Source of the DNA: Gammaproteobacteria bacterium | GTDB taxonomy: Bacteria; Pseudomonadota; Gammaproteobacteria; Xanthomonadales; SZUA-36 | NCBI GenBank assembly: GCA_024277815.1 | Contig: JAJRUM010000059.1 | Location: 1-64,000 of the forward strand | DNA: 64,000 nucleotides | Direction of reading: 5' to 3' | Part shown: positions 54,596 to 62,972 of the stretch, piece by piece | Layout: each line of letters starts with the position of its first letter | How positions within the stretch are numbered: the stretch's first letter is position 1 | Notes under the pieces: model-generated | Database searches by the model: none | What the model saw: only the letters and a program-made list of their open reading frames with translations | Told to the model about the DNA's origin: nothing | Position numbers and translations under genes: made by a program

Positions 54596-55356
54596 GGCTC
54601 ACCCACTTCCTCACGTAACGCTTTCAGCGTCAGGCCTTCAGGTGCCAGGCTGGATTCGTCTTCACCGGCAGCGAAGCGCTGGATTTTCCAACCAGCCAGC
54701 GGGGTGGATTCCGGGTAGGGGAAACCCTGTTTGCGGAAATCGAGGCTGCCGGAGAAAGTAATGGAACCGGTTGCTTCGGGGTTATCGGGTAACGGATTGG
54801 AAAACTCAAAGGTCAGCTCAAAACGACGCCGGCCGGATTCGGTATGCCAGCCAGAGCCCTCAACCCGCCAGGGTGCTGCGAACGTACCTGTTGCGAAACC
54901 GGTATTGAGGCTGAAGTCCTTGCTCTTTTCCTCCACATCCCAGCGCTGTTTGCCACTGACAGCACTGGGGCCCTTGGGTTGGCTGCGGTTCAAAAGGGCA
55001 TCGGCCAGTTGCAGCATCAATACGGGTGCCTGCATCAAAGGCGTAATATCCGCTCCTTGCCCCTCGAACTTCCGGGACAACAATACCTGCCCGTCAACCA
55101 TCAGCAGTTCACCGGTAAGCACGCCATCAGGCGCTATCTGTTCCACCTGCACCAGCAGGTCTCCGCAATGGCAACGATCATACTCCCAGCGGGCATGAAA
55201 ACCCGTGCCGGCAAAATCTACATCCAGAACGGTCACCACAGCATCGCGCCACATGGTGTTCTTATCCACCTGGGCACTGGCATCCTGAAAACCTGTTCCC
55301 AGCAGCATAACCGCTGCAAGCAGATTGAATAACAACCCTCTGACTTGTCTTCTCAT
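54592..55356 (-). CDS. Exported protein of unknown function at the end of the trp operon
   Basis: 254 aa from MRRQVRGLLFN. Signal peptide (LLAAVMLLGTGFQDASAQ), then a beta-rich protein with RCHCG (possible metal or redox pair) and a C-terminal domain GSITFSGSLDFRKQGFPYPESTPLAGWKI. I do not recognise the family. The ATG is one nt after the trpC stop, so it is probably co-transcribed with trpGDC although no link to tryptophan is evident. It overlaps the coq7 stop tail-to-tail. Confidence 0.7.
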   Translation of the reverse strand: MRRQVRGLLFNLLAAVMLLGTGFQDASAQVDKNTMWRDAVVTVLDVDFAGTGFHARWEYDRCHCGDLLVQVEQIAPDGVLTGELLMVDGQVLLSRKFEGQGADITPLMQAPVLMLQLADALLNRSQPKGPSAVSGKQRWDVEEKSKDFSLNTGFATGTFAAPWRVEGSGWHTESGRRRFELTFEFSNPLPDNPEATGSITFSGSLDFRKQGFPYPESTPLAGWKIQRFAAGEDESSLAPEGLTLKALREEVGEP

Positions 55357-55357
55357 A

Positions 55358-56149
55358 TCAAAAAAACATCCGTTGCAATGCTGTTCCGGGCTCCGCCTCC
55401 CGCATAAATGCTTCACCCACCAGAAATGTATTGATACCACAAGATTGCATGCGCTTCACGTCATCCACGGTTTTGATACCACTCTCGGTCACCAGCACTT
55501 GTCCCGCTGAGGCCATTTTCTGCAGGCGTTCACTGGTCTCCAGCGAGGTTAAAAATGTATTCAGATTGCGGTTATTGACCCCAACCAGGTCATGATTAAG
55601 CGGCAGCGCGCGTTCCATTTCAGCTTCATCATGCACTTCTACCAGGACATCCATACCAGACTCTTTGGCCAGGCCAAGCAGGTCCTGCAACTGCGACTGG
55701 CCGAGCGCAGCCATAATCAGCAGGATGCAATCGGCACCCAGCACACGGGATTCCAGTATTTGCCATGGATCGATGATGAAATCTTTACGCAGTACCGGCA
55801 AAGCACAGGCATTACGCGCCTGCACCAGGTACTGGTTGTCACCCTGGAAGTAATCCTTGTCTGTCAGTACCGACAGGCACGCTGCTCCGCCATCGGCATA
55901 GGACCGGGCGATTGATGCGGGGTCAAAATCCTCCCGGATCACGCCTGCGCTGGGTGATGCTTTCTTGATTTCGGCGATCACCGCCGGGCCGTGTTGCAAG
56001 GCCTGTCTGAGCCCGCGCTCAAACCCGCGCGCGGCTGCGCAGTCTTTGGCCCGGGCTGTCAGTTCTGCCATTGGAGCAGCTGATTTTCCGGCCGCAACTT
56101 CCTCTGTCTTACGCTCAAGTATTCGCTGCAGAATTGATGGGACAGCCAT
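55358..56149 (-). CDS. trpC: Indole-3-glycerol phosphate synthase
   Basis: 263 aa TIM-barrel enzyme closing the indole ring. Motifs VIAEIKKASPSAGVI (catalytic Lys), LRKDFIIDPWQI, NNRNLNTF and VTESGI are intact. It is monofunctional: no fused TrpF domain. The ATG overlaps the trpD stop (ATGA). No trpF, trpB or trpA is in the window. Confidence 0.96.
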   Translation of the reverse strand: MAVPSILQRILERKTEEVAAGKSAAPMAELTARAKDCAAARGFERGLRQALQHGPAVIAEIKKASPSAGVIREDFDPASIARSYADGGAACLSVLTDKDYFQGDNQYLVQARNACALPVLRKDFIIDPWQILESRVLGADCILLIMAALGQSQLQDLLGLAKESGMDVLVEVHDEAEMERALPLNHDLVGVNNRNLNTFLTSLETSERLQKMASAGQVLVTESGIKTVDDVKRMQSCGINTFLVGEAFMREAEPGTALQRMFF

Positions 56150-57177
56150 CAAAAGCTCCGCGTCATCCGAGCCAGTTCCTGCAACAGATTCAGCGCCACA
56201 CCACTTCTCAGTTTGGCATTGGCCAGCATTACACCCTCTTCAATAGAAGTACTGATACCGGCGACATGCAGGGCGGCACCAGCGTTGAGTGCGATCAGTT
56301 TTGCCGCGCGCTGCGAGCGTGGGTCTTTTTCACCGGCCAATGCCTGGCTCAACAGCAGCAACGATGCCTCAACACCATCAACCACCAGATCCTGCAGTGA
56401 TTCACGTGCAAAACCAAACTGTTCCGGGCGCAGAGAGTACTCACTTATCTGCCTATCCTTCAGTTCGGCAACATGGGTATCCGCGGCCAGGCTGATTTCA
56501 TCAAGACCGTCATCAGAATGCACCACCATGACGTGCTCAGAGCCTAAACGCTGCAGCACCTCGGCAACCGGCCGACACAGGGTACGGTCATAGACACCGA
56601 TCAGCTGCCGTGTCAGTCCGGCGGGATTGGCCATCGGCCCCAGCACATTGAAAAACGTGCGCAAACCCAGTTCATTGCGCGCCACGGTAACGTGCCGCAT
56701 GGCGCTATGGTGCATCAGCGCGAACATGAACCCGATGCCGAGCTTGTTGACACACTGCGCAACCTGCTGCGGCGAGATATCCAGCCGTAACCCGGCGGCC
56801 TCAAGCACATCGGCACTGCCGGAACTGGAAGATACCGAACGATTGCCATGCTTCGCCACGCGCCCGCCGGCGGCAGCCACTACGAAACAGGCCGCCGTAG
56901 AAACATTGAACAGATTGGCGCCATCCCCACCGGTACCAACAATATCCACCAAATGTGGCCCGCTGACCTGTACGCCGCTGGCAAATTCGCGCAGCACCTG
57001 CACGCCACCGGTAATCTCATCAATGGTTTCGCCCTTGACCCGCATGCCGAGCAAGAAGGCGCCAATCTGTACGTCCGTTGAGCCGGCCGACATGATCTGG
57101 CGCATCACACCAACCATCTCCTCTGTGGACAGGTTCTGATTATCGGCAATTCGCCCCAGTGCGGTTTGTATATCCAT
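56149..57177 (-). CDS. trpD: Anthranilate phosphoribosyltransferase
   Basis: 342 aa. GTGGDGANLFNVSTA binds PRPP pyrophosphate; KHGNRSVSSSSGSADVLEA and NVLGPMANPA are also family signatures. Monofunctional form. The frame opens with GTG at 57183, but ATG at 57177 is preferred. 19 nt after trpG; overlaps trpC. Confidence 0.95.
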   Translation of the reverse strand: MDIQTALGRIADNQNLSTEEMVGVMRQIMSAGSTDVQIGAFLLGMRVKGETIDEITGGVQVLREFASGVQVSGPHLVDIVGTGGDGANLFNVSTAACFVVAAAGGRVAKHGNRSVSSSSGSADVLEAAGLRLDISPQQVAQCVNKLGIGFMFALMHHSAMRHVTVARNELGLRTFFNVLGPMANPAGLTRQLIGVYDRTLCRPVAEVLQRLGSEHVMVVHSDDGLDEISLAADTHVAELKDRQISEYSLRPEQFGFARESLQDLVVDGVEASLLLLSQALAGEKDPRSQRAAKLIALNAGAALHVAGISTSIEEGVMLANAKLRSGVALNLLQELARMTRSF

Positions 57178-57196
57178 GCTCACAATACTTTCTCAC

Positions 57197-57787
57197 CTAG
57201 TCCGGTCGGATCGTAGCAATAAAGTTCTGCAACAGGTCGTGGCCGCAGGCAGTAAGAATCGACTCGGGGTGAAACTGGACACCTTCGATGGGCAGGCTGT
57301 TGTGTTTGAGACCCATGATTTCTTCCAGTTCACCACCATCCGTTTCTGTCCAGGCGGTCACCTCGAGACATTCCGGAATGGTATCTTTCTGCAATACCAG
57401 TGAATGGTAACGGGTGGCTTCAAAGGGTTGCGGTAAACCGCCAAAAACACCCCCGCCCCGATGGTGCATCATGGAAGTCTTGCCATGCATGACCCGGTCT
57501 GAACGCACCACTTCACCACCAAACACCTGGCCAATGCACTGGTGGCCCAGGCAAACACCCAGAATGGGATACGAATCGCCAAGCTCAGCAACAACCGCGA
57601 GAGAGATACCTGCATCGTCCGGCGTACACGGACCCGGAGAGATCACGATACCCTGCGGGTTCAGCTCACGAATTTCTGCGATGGTAATGGCGTCATTTCG
57701 CACAGTCTCAACTTCCGCACCCAGTTCCCCAAGGTACTGCACCAGGTTATAGGTGAAGGAGTCATAGTTGTCGATCATCAGGATCAT
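57197..57787 (-). CDS. trpG: Anthranilate synthase glutaminase component (TrpG/PabA)
   Basis: 196 aa class I glutamine amidotransferase. Nucleophile Cys in [17 protein letters not shown]; His-Glu pair in [26 protein letters not shown] start. Transfers ammonia to TrpE (and possibly PabB). First gene of the trpG-trpD-trpC run; about 730 nt from trpE because an unrelated gene lies between. Confidence 0.94.
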   Translation of the reverse strand: MILMIDNYDSFTYNLVQYLGELGAEVETVRNDAITIAEIRELNPQGIVISPGPCTPDDAGISLAVVAELGDSYPILGVCLGHQCIGQVFGGEVVRSDRVMHGKTSMMHHRGGGVFGGLPQPFEATRYHSLVLQKDTIPECLEVTAWTETDGGELEEIMGLKHNSLPIEGVQFHPESILTACGHDLLQNFIATIRPD

Positions 57788-57898
57788 GTTAAATTGCTGG
57801 CCTGCCAGTGATGGTAATCTTCAAGTTAGGTATTTTGCCTGAAACCATTCATAATGTTCAGCTAGTTTTTCTGATTCATTCCACTGCGGAGAATATAC

Positions 57899-58468
57899 AT
57901 GAATAAGGTTTTTACTTTCATTGCGGCGCTATTGCTTGTTTCCACTGGCTGGGCTGGTGATGCAATCACAGACAAGCCATCGATGTCGACCACCCAGACC
58001 GCCATTGTTACGGCAACCGTTGAAGCCATCGATTATGCAACGCGGGAAGTAACCCTGCGTGGACCTGAAGGCAGAGAGGTTACTTTTACCGCCAGCGATG
58101 AAGCGAAGAACCTTAAGCAGGTAAAAGTTGGCGACAGCGTCGTGGTCGAATACATGCAGAAACTCTCTATCAAAGTCTTCGCCGGTGATGGCAGCGAGCC
58201 TGGCGCCGGTGAGATGACAATCACCTCCCGTGCGGCAGAAGGTGAAGACCCTGCTTTGACTGCAATTGATGCGCTGGTGGTAACGGCAACAGTTGAAGAA
58301 ATCAATATTGAAGCCAATACATTCAAATTACGGGGCCCGGAGGGCGCTGTGAAAGAGTACGTCGCACGCGATCCCGAAAACCTCAAGAAAGCAGAGGTCG
58401 GTGACCTTGTTGTGATCACTTACACCCAGGGTATTGCGCTCAGCCTCGCGAAAACGACCACTGAGTAG
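57899..58468 (+). CDS. Exported two-repeat beta-domain protein inserted between trpE and trpG
   Basis: 189 aa. Signal peptide (FTFIAALLLVSTGWAG) followed by two homologous domains: VTATVEAIDYATREVTLRGPEG...VGDSVVVEY and VTATVEEINIEANTFKLRGPEG...VGDLVVITY, about 90 residues apart. The pattern is a small OB-like beta barrel. It is on the opposite strand to trpE and trpG. The function is unknown; I know of similar duplicated periplasmic proteins but not their job. Confidence 0.75.
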   Translation: MNKVFTFIAALLLVSTGWAGDAITDKPSMSTTQTAIVTATVEAIDYATREVTLRGPEGREVTFTASDEAKNLKQVKVGDSVVVEYMQKLSIKVFAGDGSEPGAGEMTITSRAAEGEDPALTAIDALVVTATVEEINIEANTFKLRGPEGAVKEYVARDPENLKKAEVGDLVVITYTQGIALSLAKTTTE

Positions 58469-58516
58469 GTCAACCGGCCGAGAGGTGGCCTGGGCTATGA
58501 CGGGGTAACGGGGCCG

Positions 58517-59989
58517 CTATAAACCTCTGGAGGCCCGGTCGACTGCAGTAATCAATGCCCGGCCCTTGTCGCGGGTTTCCTGCCATTCTTTTGCTGCATC
58601 CGAGTCGGCAACGATGCCGGCACCGGCCTGGACATGCAGTTTTCCCTGGTGGATGACAGCAGTGCGAATGGCAATGGCCAGATCCGTATCATCGTGCCAA
58701 CTGATATAGCCCACAGCCCCCGCATAGATATTGCGCTTGACCGGTTCGAGTTCATTGATAATTTCCATGGCCCTGATCTTTGGTGCGCCGGACAAGGTGC
58801 CAGCAGGAAAAGCGGCGCGTATGGCATCCATCGCACACAGGCCTTCGGCCAGGTCAGCCTGCACTTCTGAAACAATATGCATGACATGGGAGTAGCGCTC
58901 GATCACCATCTGGTCGGTCATCTCTACGCTACCGGTCGCCGCAACACGGCCGGCGTCATTGCGCCCCAGATCAATCAGCATCAGGTGCTCAGCGCATTCT
59001 TTCGGATCCGCCAGTAACTCAGCGGCCAGCGCCTGATCTTCTGATGGCGTTGCACCCCGGTGCCGGGTTCCGGCGATTGGCCGCAAAGTAACCCGGCGAT
59101 TTTGCACGCGCACCAGCACCTCGGGCGAGGAGCCAACGATCTGTGTTTCGCCCAGATCAATAAAATACATATACGGCGACGGGTTCAGGGCCCGCAAGGC
59201 GCGGTAAACATCCAGCGGTCTGGCGGCAAAAGGCACGCTCATACGCTGCGACAGCACAACCTGAAAAATATCACCGGCCAGGATATATTCTTTACTCTTG
59301 TTAACCGCCGCCACAAAATCCTCGCGGTTGAACCCGTACGAGAAATCCTGCTCCTCAACCGCCTCACCGGAAACCCTCAAGCCATAGCCGGTACCTGCTG
59401 AGCGTAATTTCTGCTCCAGTTCATCAAGGCGTTGCAAGGCCTGTTCATACGCGCCGGACTGGCTGGGATCGGCATGGACGATCAGCCACAAGCGGCCTTC
59501 GAGATTGTCCAGCACAGCGACTTCTTCCGACAACAGCAATTCGATATCGGCCGTACCCAATTCATCCCTTTTTGCTCCGCCCGCGAGCCTCGGCTCAATC
59601 AACTGCACGGTTTCATAGCCAAAGTAGCCCACCAATCCGCCGCTGAACAAGGGCAGCTCATCCAGTTTTGGTACCTTGAACTCTCTCTGCAGTTCAGCAA
59701 TCCGTGCCAACGGATCAGCAACGGTTTCCTCACCAACCTGTTGGGCGTTATCAGCAATTGTCAGCGTGTTTCCACGAACCGTGTAACGGCGACGGCACGG
59801 CAGGCCAATAATCGAATAGCGGCCCCAGGTTTCACCACCTTCCACCGATTCCAGCAAATAGGAATCCCGGCCTTCGGCCAGCTTCAGGTATACCGACAAG
59901 GGGGTATCGAGATCCGCCAGCACCGACCGGTAAACCGGGATGCGGTTGTAGCCTTCAGCATGTAGCTGTTCAAACTGTTCCTTATTCAC
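58517..59989 (-). CDS. trpE: Anthranilate synthase component I (TrpE)
   Basis: 490 aa. Chorismate-binding catalytic domain with LSQRMSVPFAARPL, GTRHRGATPSEDQALAAELLADPKECAEHLMLIDLGRNDAGRV and PAGTLSGAPK. The N-terminal LLESVEGGETWGRYSIIGL holds the LLES motif used for tryptophan feedback binding. The GTG at 59989 with GGGAT upstream gives VNKEQFEQL; the frame opens at TTG 60007. Only 50 nt downstream of pdsS, so it may be read from that transcript. No leader peptide attenuator is seen. Confidence 0.93.
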   Translation of the reverse strand: MNKEQFEQLHAEGYNRIPVYRSVLADLDTPLSVYLKLAEGRDSYLLESVEGGETWGRYSIIGLPCRRRYTVRGNTLTIADNAQQVGEETVADPLARIAELQREFKVPKLDELPLFSGGLVGYFGYETVQLIEPRLAGGAKRDELGTADIELLLSEEVAVLDNLEGRLWLIVHADPSQSGAYEQALQRLDELEQKLRSAGTGYGLRVSGEAVEEQDFSYGFNREDFVAAVNKSKEYILAGDIFQVVLSQRMSVPFAARPLDVYRALRALNPSPYMYFIDLGETQIVGSSPEVLVRVQNRRVTLRPIAGTRHRGATPSEDQALAAELLADPKECAEHLMLIDLGRNDAGRVAATGSVEMTDQMVIERYSHVMHIVSEVQADLAEGLCAMDAIRAAFPAGTLSGAPKIRAMEIINELEPVKRNIYAGAVGYISWHDDTDLAIAIRTAVIHQGKLHVQAGAGIVADSDAAKEWQETRDKGRALITAVDRASRGL

Positions 59990-60039
59990 ACATGATCCCG
60001 CTTGCAAGGTGACTGTAGAAAAGCCGATTCTAACAAGAA

Positions 60040-62073
60040 TCAGCCAGTAGAAGCAGAGCAGCCCGGCAAGTGCATCATGAATTCAACGCCAGCCTCTTCC
60101 GGCAGGTTGCGTGCACTCACTTTACCGCCATGTGCCTCGGCAACCAGGCGCACGATATACAGGCCCAACCCGAGGTGCTTACTGCTGCTGCCGGATTTCC
60201 GATGGGATACCAACGAGTCGAACAGCTGTTCATGCAATACGTCCGGCAGCCGGCTGCCGCTGTTTTGAACGGCGATAAGGCAATTGCCATTTTTGGATCG
60301 CAAAGAAATCACAATGGAACAGTCCTGCGCACTCATTGAGACAGCGTTGTCGACCAATTTGTCCAGCGCCTGTGCAAGCATGTCCGGCGCGCAGTACAAC
60401 TCACAATGCCCGGCAACCAGCTCCAGTTTGATACTGCGTGACGGATGCACGGCACGGTAACCCTCAACGCAATGTCGCAGCATCAGACCCAGGTCTATAC
60501 GTTCCCAGTCGGCGGTTTTGACCGAACCTTCCAGTCGCTGGGCTTCACTCATTGCACTCACAATGGCAGCCTGGCGATCCAGTCCTTCCCGCGCCCGCTC
60601 AAGGTACGCCATGGCCTGCACATCCCCACTCGCCAGGCTCTCCGCCAGGTTTTCTAGTGATGAGCGAGTGATCGCGATCGGGGTTTTCAGCTCATGGGAC
60701 AAACGGCCTGCCAGCTTTTGCAGGTAACCGGTGTACTCGGCAACTGACCGGAGCAGTTTTTCAGTGTTGCGTGCCAACTCACCCAGTTCGTCAGCCGAAC
60801 CGGTGAGGGGTAACGCCGGTGCCCGGCTGGTATCATCCATCGCCAGGTTAACCGCACCACTCAGTTTCTGTACCCGCAGTGACAACCGCGAGGCGAACAA
60901 CCACAGGCCGGCCCCAAGCACGACCACCACCAGCAGAGTGATGAAAAGCAAGCGGCCCAGTGCCCTGTTGGTCATCAACAGCAGCCCATCAGACCTTGCT
61001 TCTATGACGACTGCACCGGTAACCTTGTCGCCATCATGCACCGGCACTGCTATCAGGTTGTAGACCACTGCGCTGTCAAGATCACGGCTCCACTGTTTGC
61101 CCGGGGTGCCTGCCAGAGCCTGGCTCACAGTACCTGTCAAAAACCGCACCGGCCATTCAGGCGGCTCTTCGCGCAACGGCATCTCAGCGGGCGCGACGGC
61201 CTGGTAAATAATTCGCTGGGCCCAGGTTAATTCACTTTTGCCAGCAGAATGCAGTGGACCGGAGTCCGCGATGACCCAGCCATCTGCCTGCACCAGCCAG
61301 GCGCGTGACCGCGGCGGGGCCACATCGGACATCCAGCGCGCCACAGCGTCATCACGACTGGAAAGCTCAAGCCAGTCACCTTGTTTTCTGCCATTTAAAG
61401 TGCCGGCAAACCGCTCGGCAGACACACCGTCCATCGTAAATGCAGGCGCAACCGCAGCCACACTGATACGTTCGGTATCTGCGGGCAAGCTCACCTCCAC
61501 CTGATAACCCGAAGCTATATCCATCCACGCCGCTTCTATTCTCCTGCCAGCGTCCCCCTGGCTGAAAACAGTCAGTGACCCTGGTGCCTCAGTTGCAATC
61601 ATGAACCCATGCTGGCCGCGGTTACTCTGGGTATACAACATGACCCCCGCACTTTGTGCAGGGCTGGCCTGACCGGTATTGAACGTTGTCGCCTGAATAT
61701 CACCCGGATCAGTAACCTTCAACGCCAGAAAGACGCGCGAATGATAGCGACCCGCAAGGACATTGAGTTTGAGCACGCCACCTGGTGCTTTAAACGCCAG
61801 GCTCTTATCAACCTCCGGCCAATCGGTTATATAACCATCAAGAATGGGTTCCGTTGAGAATTTCCGCAATGGCAATATGCGGCCGCGTGCCAGTTGCAGG
61901 TCAGCATGAAAATCGTCCGGGAGGGTTTGTGCAATCGCCTTTGCCGAGACCAACAGCGCACTTTCCTCGCTTTGCCGGAGAAAGTTTTCAAGCTCCTGCA
62001 GCAACTGCCACCCGGCCCAGGGCAGTAATAAAGTCAGCAGTGAGAGCGCCAGTAGCTGGGTGCGAAGTCGCAT
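60040..62073 (-). CDS. pdsS: Proteobacterial dedicated sortase system histidine kinase (PdsS-type)
   Basis: 677 aa. TM1 at residues 7-25, a large periplasmic sensor domain of about 340 residues (beta-rich, starting LQLARGRILPLRKFSTEPILDGYITDWPE), TM2 (LLFITLLVVVVLGAGLWLFA) and a HAMP-like segment. The kinase core follows: phospho-acceptor His in LAGRLSHELKTPIAITRSSLENL, N box DKLVDNAVSMS and G2 box GLGLYIVRLVAEAHGG. Pairing with the OmpR-type regulator, 14 nt upstream, and the divergent VIT sortase target identifies it as the kinase of the dedicated sortase system; the signal is unknown. Confidence 0.85.
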   Translation of the reverse strand: MRLRTQLLALSLLTLLLPWAGWQLLQELENFLRQSEESALLVSAKAIAQTLPDDFHADLQLARGRILPLRKFSTEPILDGYITDWPEVDKSLAFKAPGGVLKLNVLAGRYHSRVFLALKVTDPGDIQATTFNTGQASPAQSAGVMLYTQSNRGQHGFMIATEAPGSLTVFSQGDAGRRIEAAWMDIASGYQVEVSLPADTERISVAAVAPAFTMDGVSAERFAGTLNGRKQGDWLELSSRDDAVARWMSDVAPPRSRAWLVQADGWVIADSGPLHSAGKSELTWAQRIIYQAVAPAEMPLREEPPEWPVRFLTGTVSQALAGTPGKQWSRDLDSAVVYNLIAVPVHDGDKVTGAVVIEARSDGLLLMTNRALGRLLFITLLVVVVLGAGLWLFASRLSLRVQKLSGAVNLAMDDTSRAPALPLTGSADELGELARNTEKLLRSVAEYTGYLQKLAGRLSHELKTPIAITRSSLENLAESLASGDVQAMAYLERAREGLDRQAAIVSAMSEAQRLEGSVKTADWERIDLGLMLRHCVEGYRAVHPSRSIKLELVAGHCELYCAPDMLAQALDKLVDNAVSMSAQDCSIVISLRSKNGNCLIAVQNSGSRLPDVLHEQLFDSLVSHRKSGSSSKHLGLGLYIVRLVAEAHGGKVSARNLPEEAGVEFMMHLPGCSASTG

Positions 62074-62087
62074 CTATTAAGTGTTAA

Positions 62088-62786
62088 CTATTCGCCGGCG
62101 TTATTCCAGCGATAACCGGCCCCGTAGACAGTGTCCAGTTTGTCAAAAGCATCATCAACCGCCTTGAATTTACGCCTGATACGTTTGATGTGGCTGGTTA
62201 TGGTCTGGTCATCGACCAGTATATTGGCATCATCCATCAATTGCGTACGGGATCGCACGTGCCCCGGGCGGCGGACCAATGAATGCACAAGCCACAACTC
62301 CGTAACTGTCAACGGTACAGTCTGCCCGCCCCATTGCACTTCCATGCGCTCTGCCGACAGGCGCAATTCACCCCGCTCCAGCCATGTGCCGACGCTCTGT
62401 TCACCCCTCAGCATCTCAACGCGACGAAACAGGGCCACAATTCTCGCCATCAGGTGTGGCAAGCTGATGTCCTTGGTCAGATAGTCATCTGCGCCCAGCC
62501 TGAGGCCGGAAATCACATCAAGATCGGAATCCCGCGCGGTAAGGAACATGATTGGCAACACCCGTGACATGGATCTGAGCTCCCGGCACAATTCAAAGCC
62601 ACCCTCAACATCATCCCCCAGGCCGACATCGATAATAACCAGGTCTGGCAGCTTGCCGCGAAATGCTTCCAGCGCGCTGCTTCTTTCACTGTAGCCGCGC
62701 ACCAGGTAGTTCTGACGCCTCAGGGCATCCATATAGTTGTGACGAATCGCAGCCTCATCCTCAACAATCGCAATAGTTCGCGGCAT
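62088..62786 (-). CDS. pdsR: Proteobacterial dedicated sortase system response regulator (PdsR-type)
   Basis: 232 aa OmpR-family regulator. Receiver with acidic pocket IVEDEAA, phospho-Asp in LVIIDVGLGDD, Thr in MFLTARD, Lys in YLTKD; C-terminal winged helix with TVTELWLVHSLVRRPGHVRSRTQLMDD and HIKRIRRKFKAVDD. An excellent GGAGG site precedes ATG 62786; the frame open to 62861 has none. Directs expression of the divergent sortase target, from tandem repeats in between. Confidence 0.88.
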   Translation of the reverse strand: MPRTIAIVEDEAAIRHNYMDALRRQNYLVRGYSERSSALEAFRGKLPDLVIIDVGLGDDVEGGFELCRELRSMSRVLPIMFLTARDSDLDVISGLRLGADDYLTKDISLPHLMARIVALFRRVEMLRGEQSVGTWLERGELRLSAERMEVQWGGQTVPLTVTELWLVHSLVRRPGHVRSRTQLMDDANILVDDQTITSHIKRIRRKFKAVDDAFDKLDTVYGAGYRWNNAGE

Positions 62787-62853
62787 ACCAACTCCTCCAT
62801 CTCCTGCCGGTAGTTTACTGCCTCCCGGCCCTGCCATGCTTCTACCCGGGACA

Positions 62854-62873
62854 ATTGTCACAGGATTGCCACA
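62854..62873. promoter_or_regulatory. Tandem direct repeat, probable OmpR-type regulator operator
   Basis: ATTGTCACA (62854-62862) and ATTGCCACA (62865-62873) are direct repeats with an 11-bp period in the 186-bp divergent region between pdsR and the sortase target gene. Such spacing is what tandem OmpR/PhoB-type regulator dimers recognise; it also resembles a PHO box. The assignment to PdsR is inference. Confidence 0.55.
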
Positions 62874-62972
62874 ATTTGGTTAGCCAGACGCATATTTCAG
62901 GCAGGCTGTGCGCACACCTCTGCGTTCAAATAGGCAGCATCTTCCCATGCAGCGACGACAGCGGAGCCTGAG

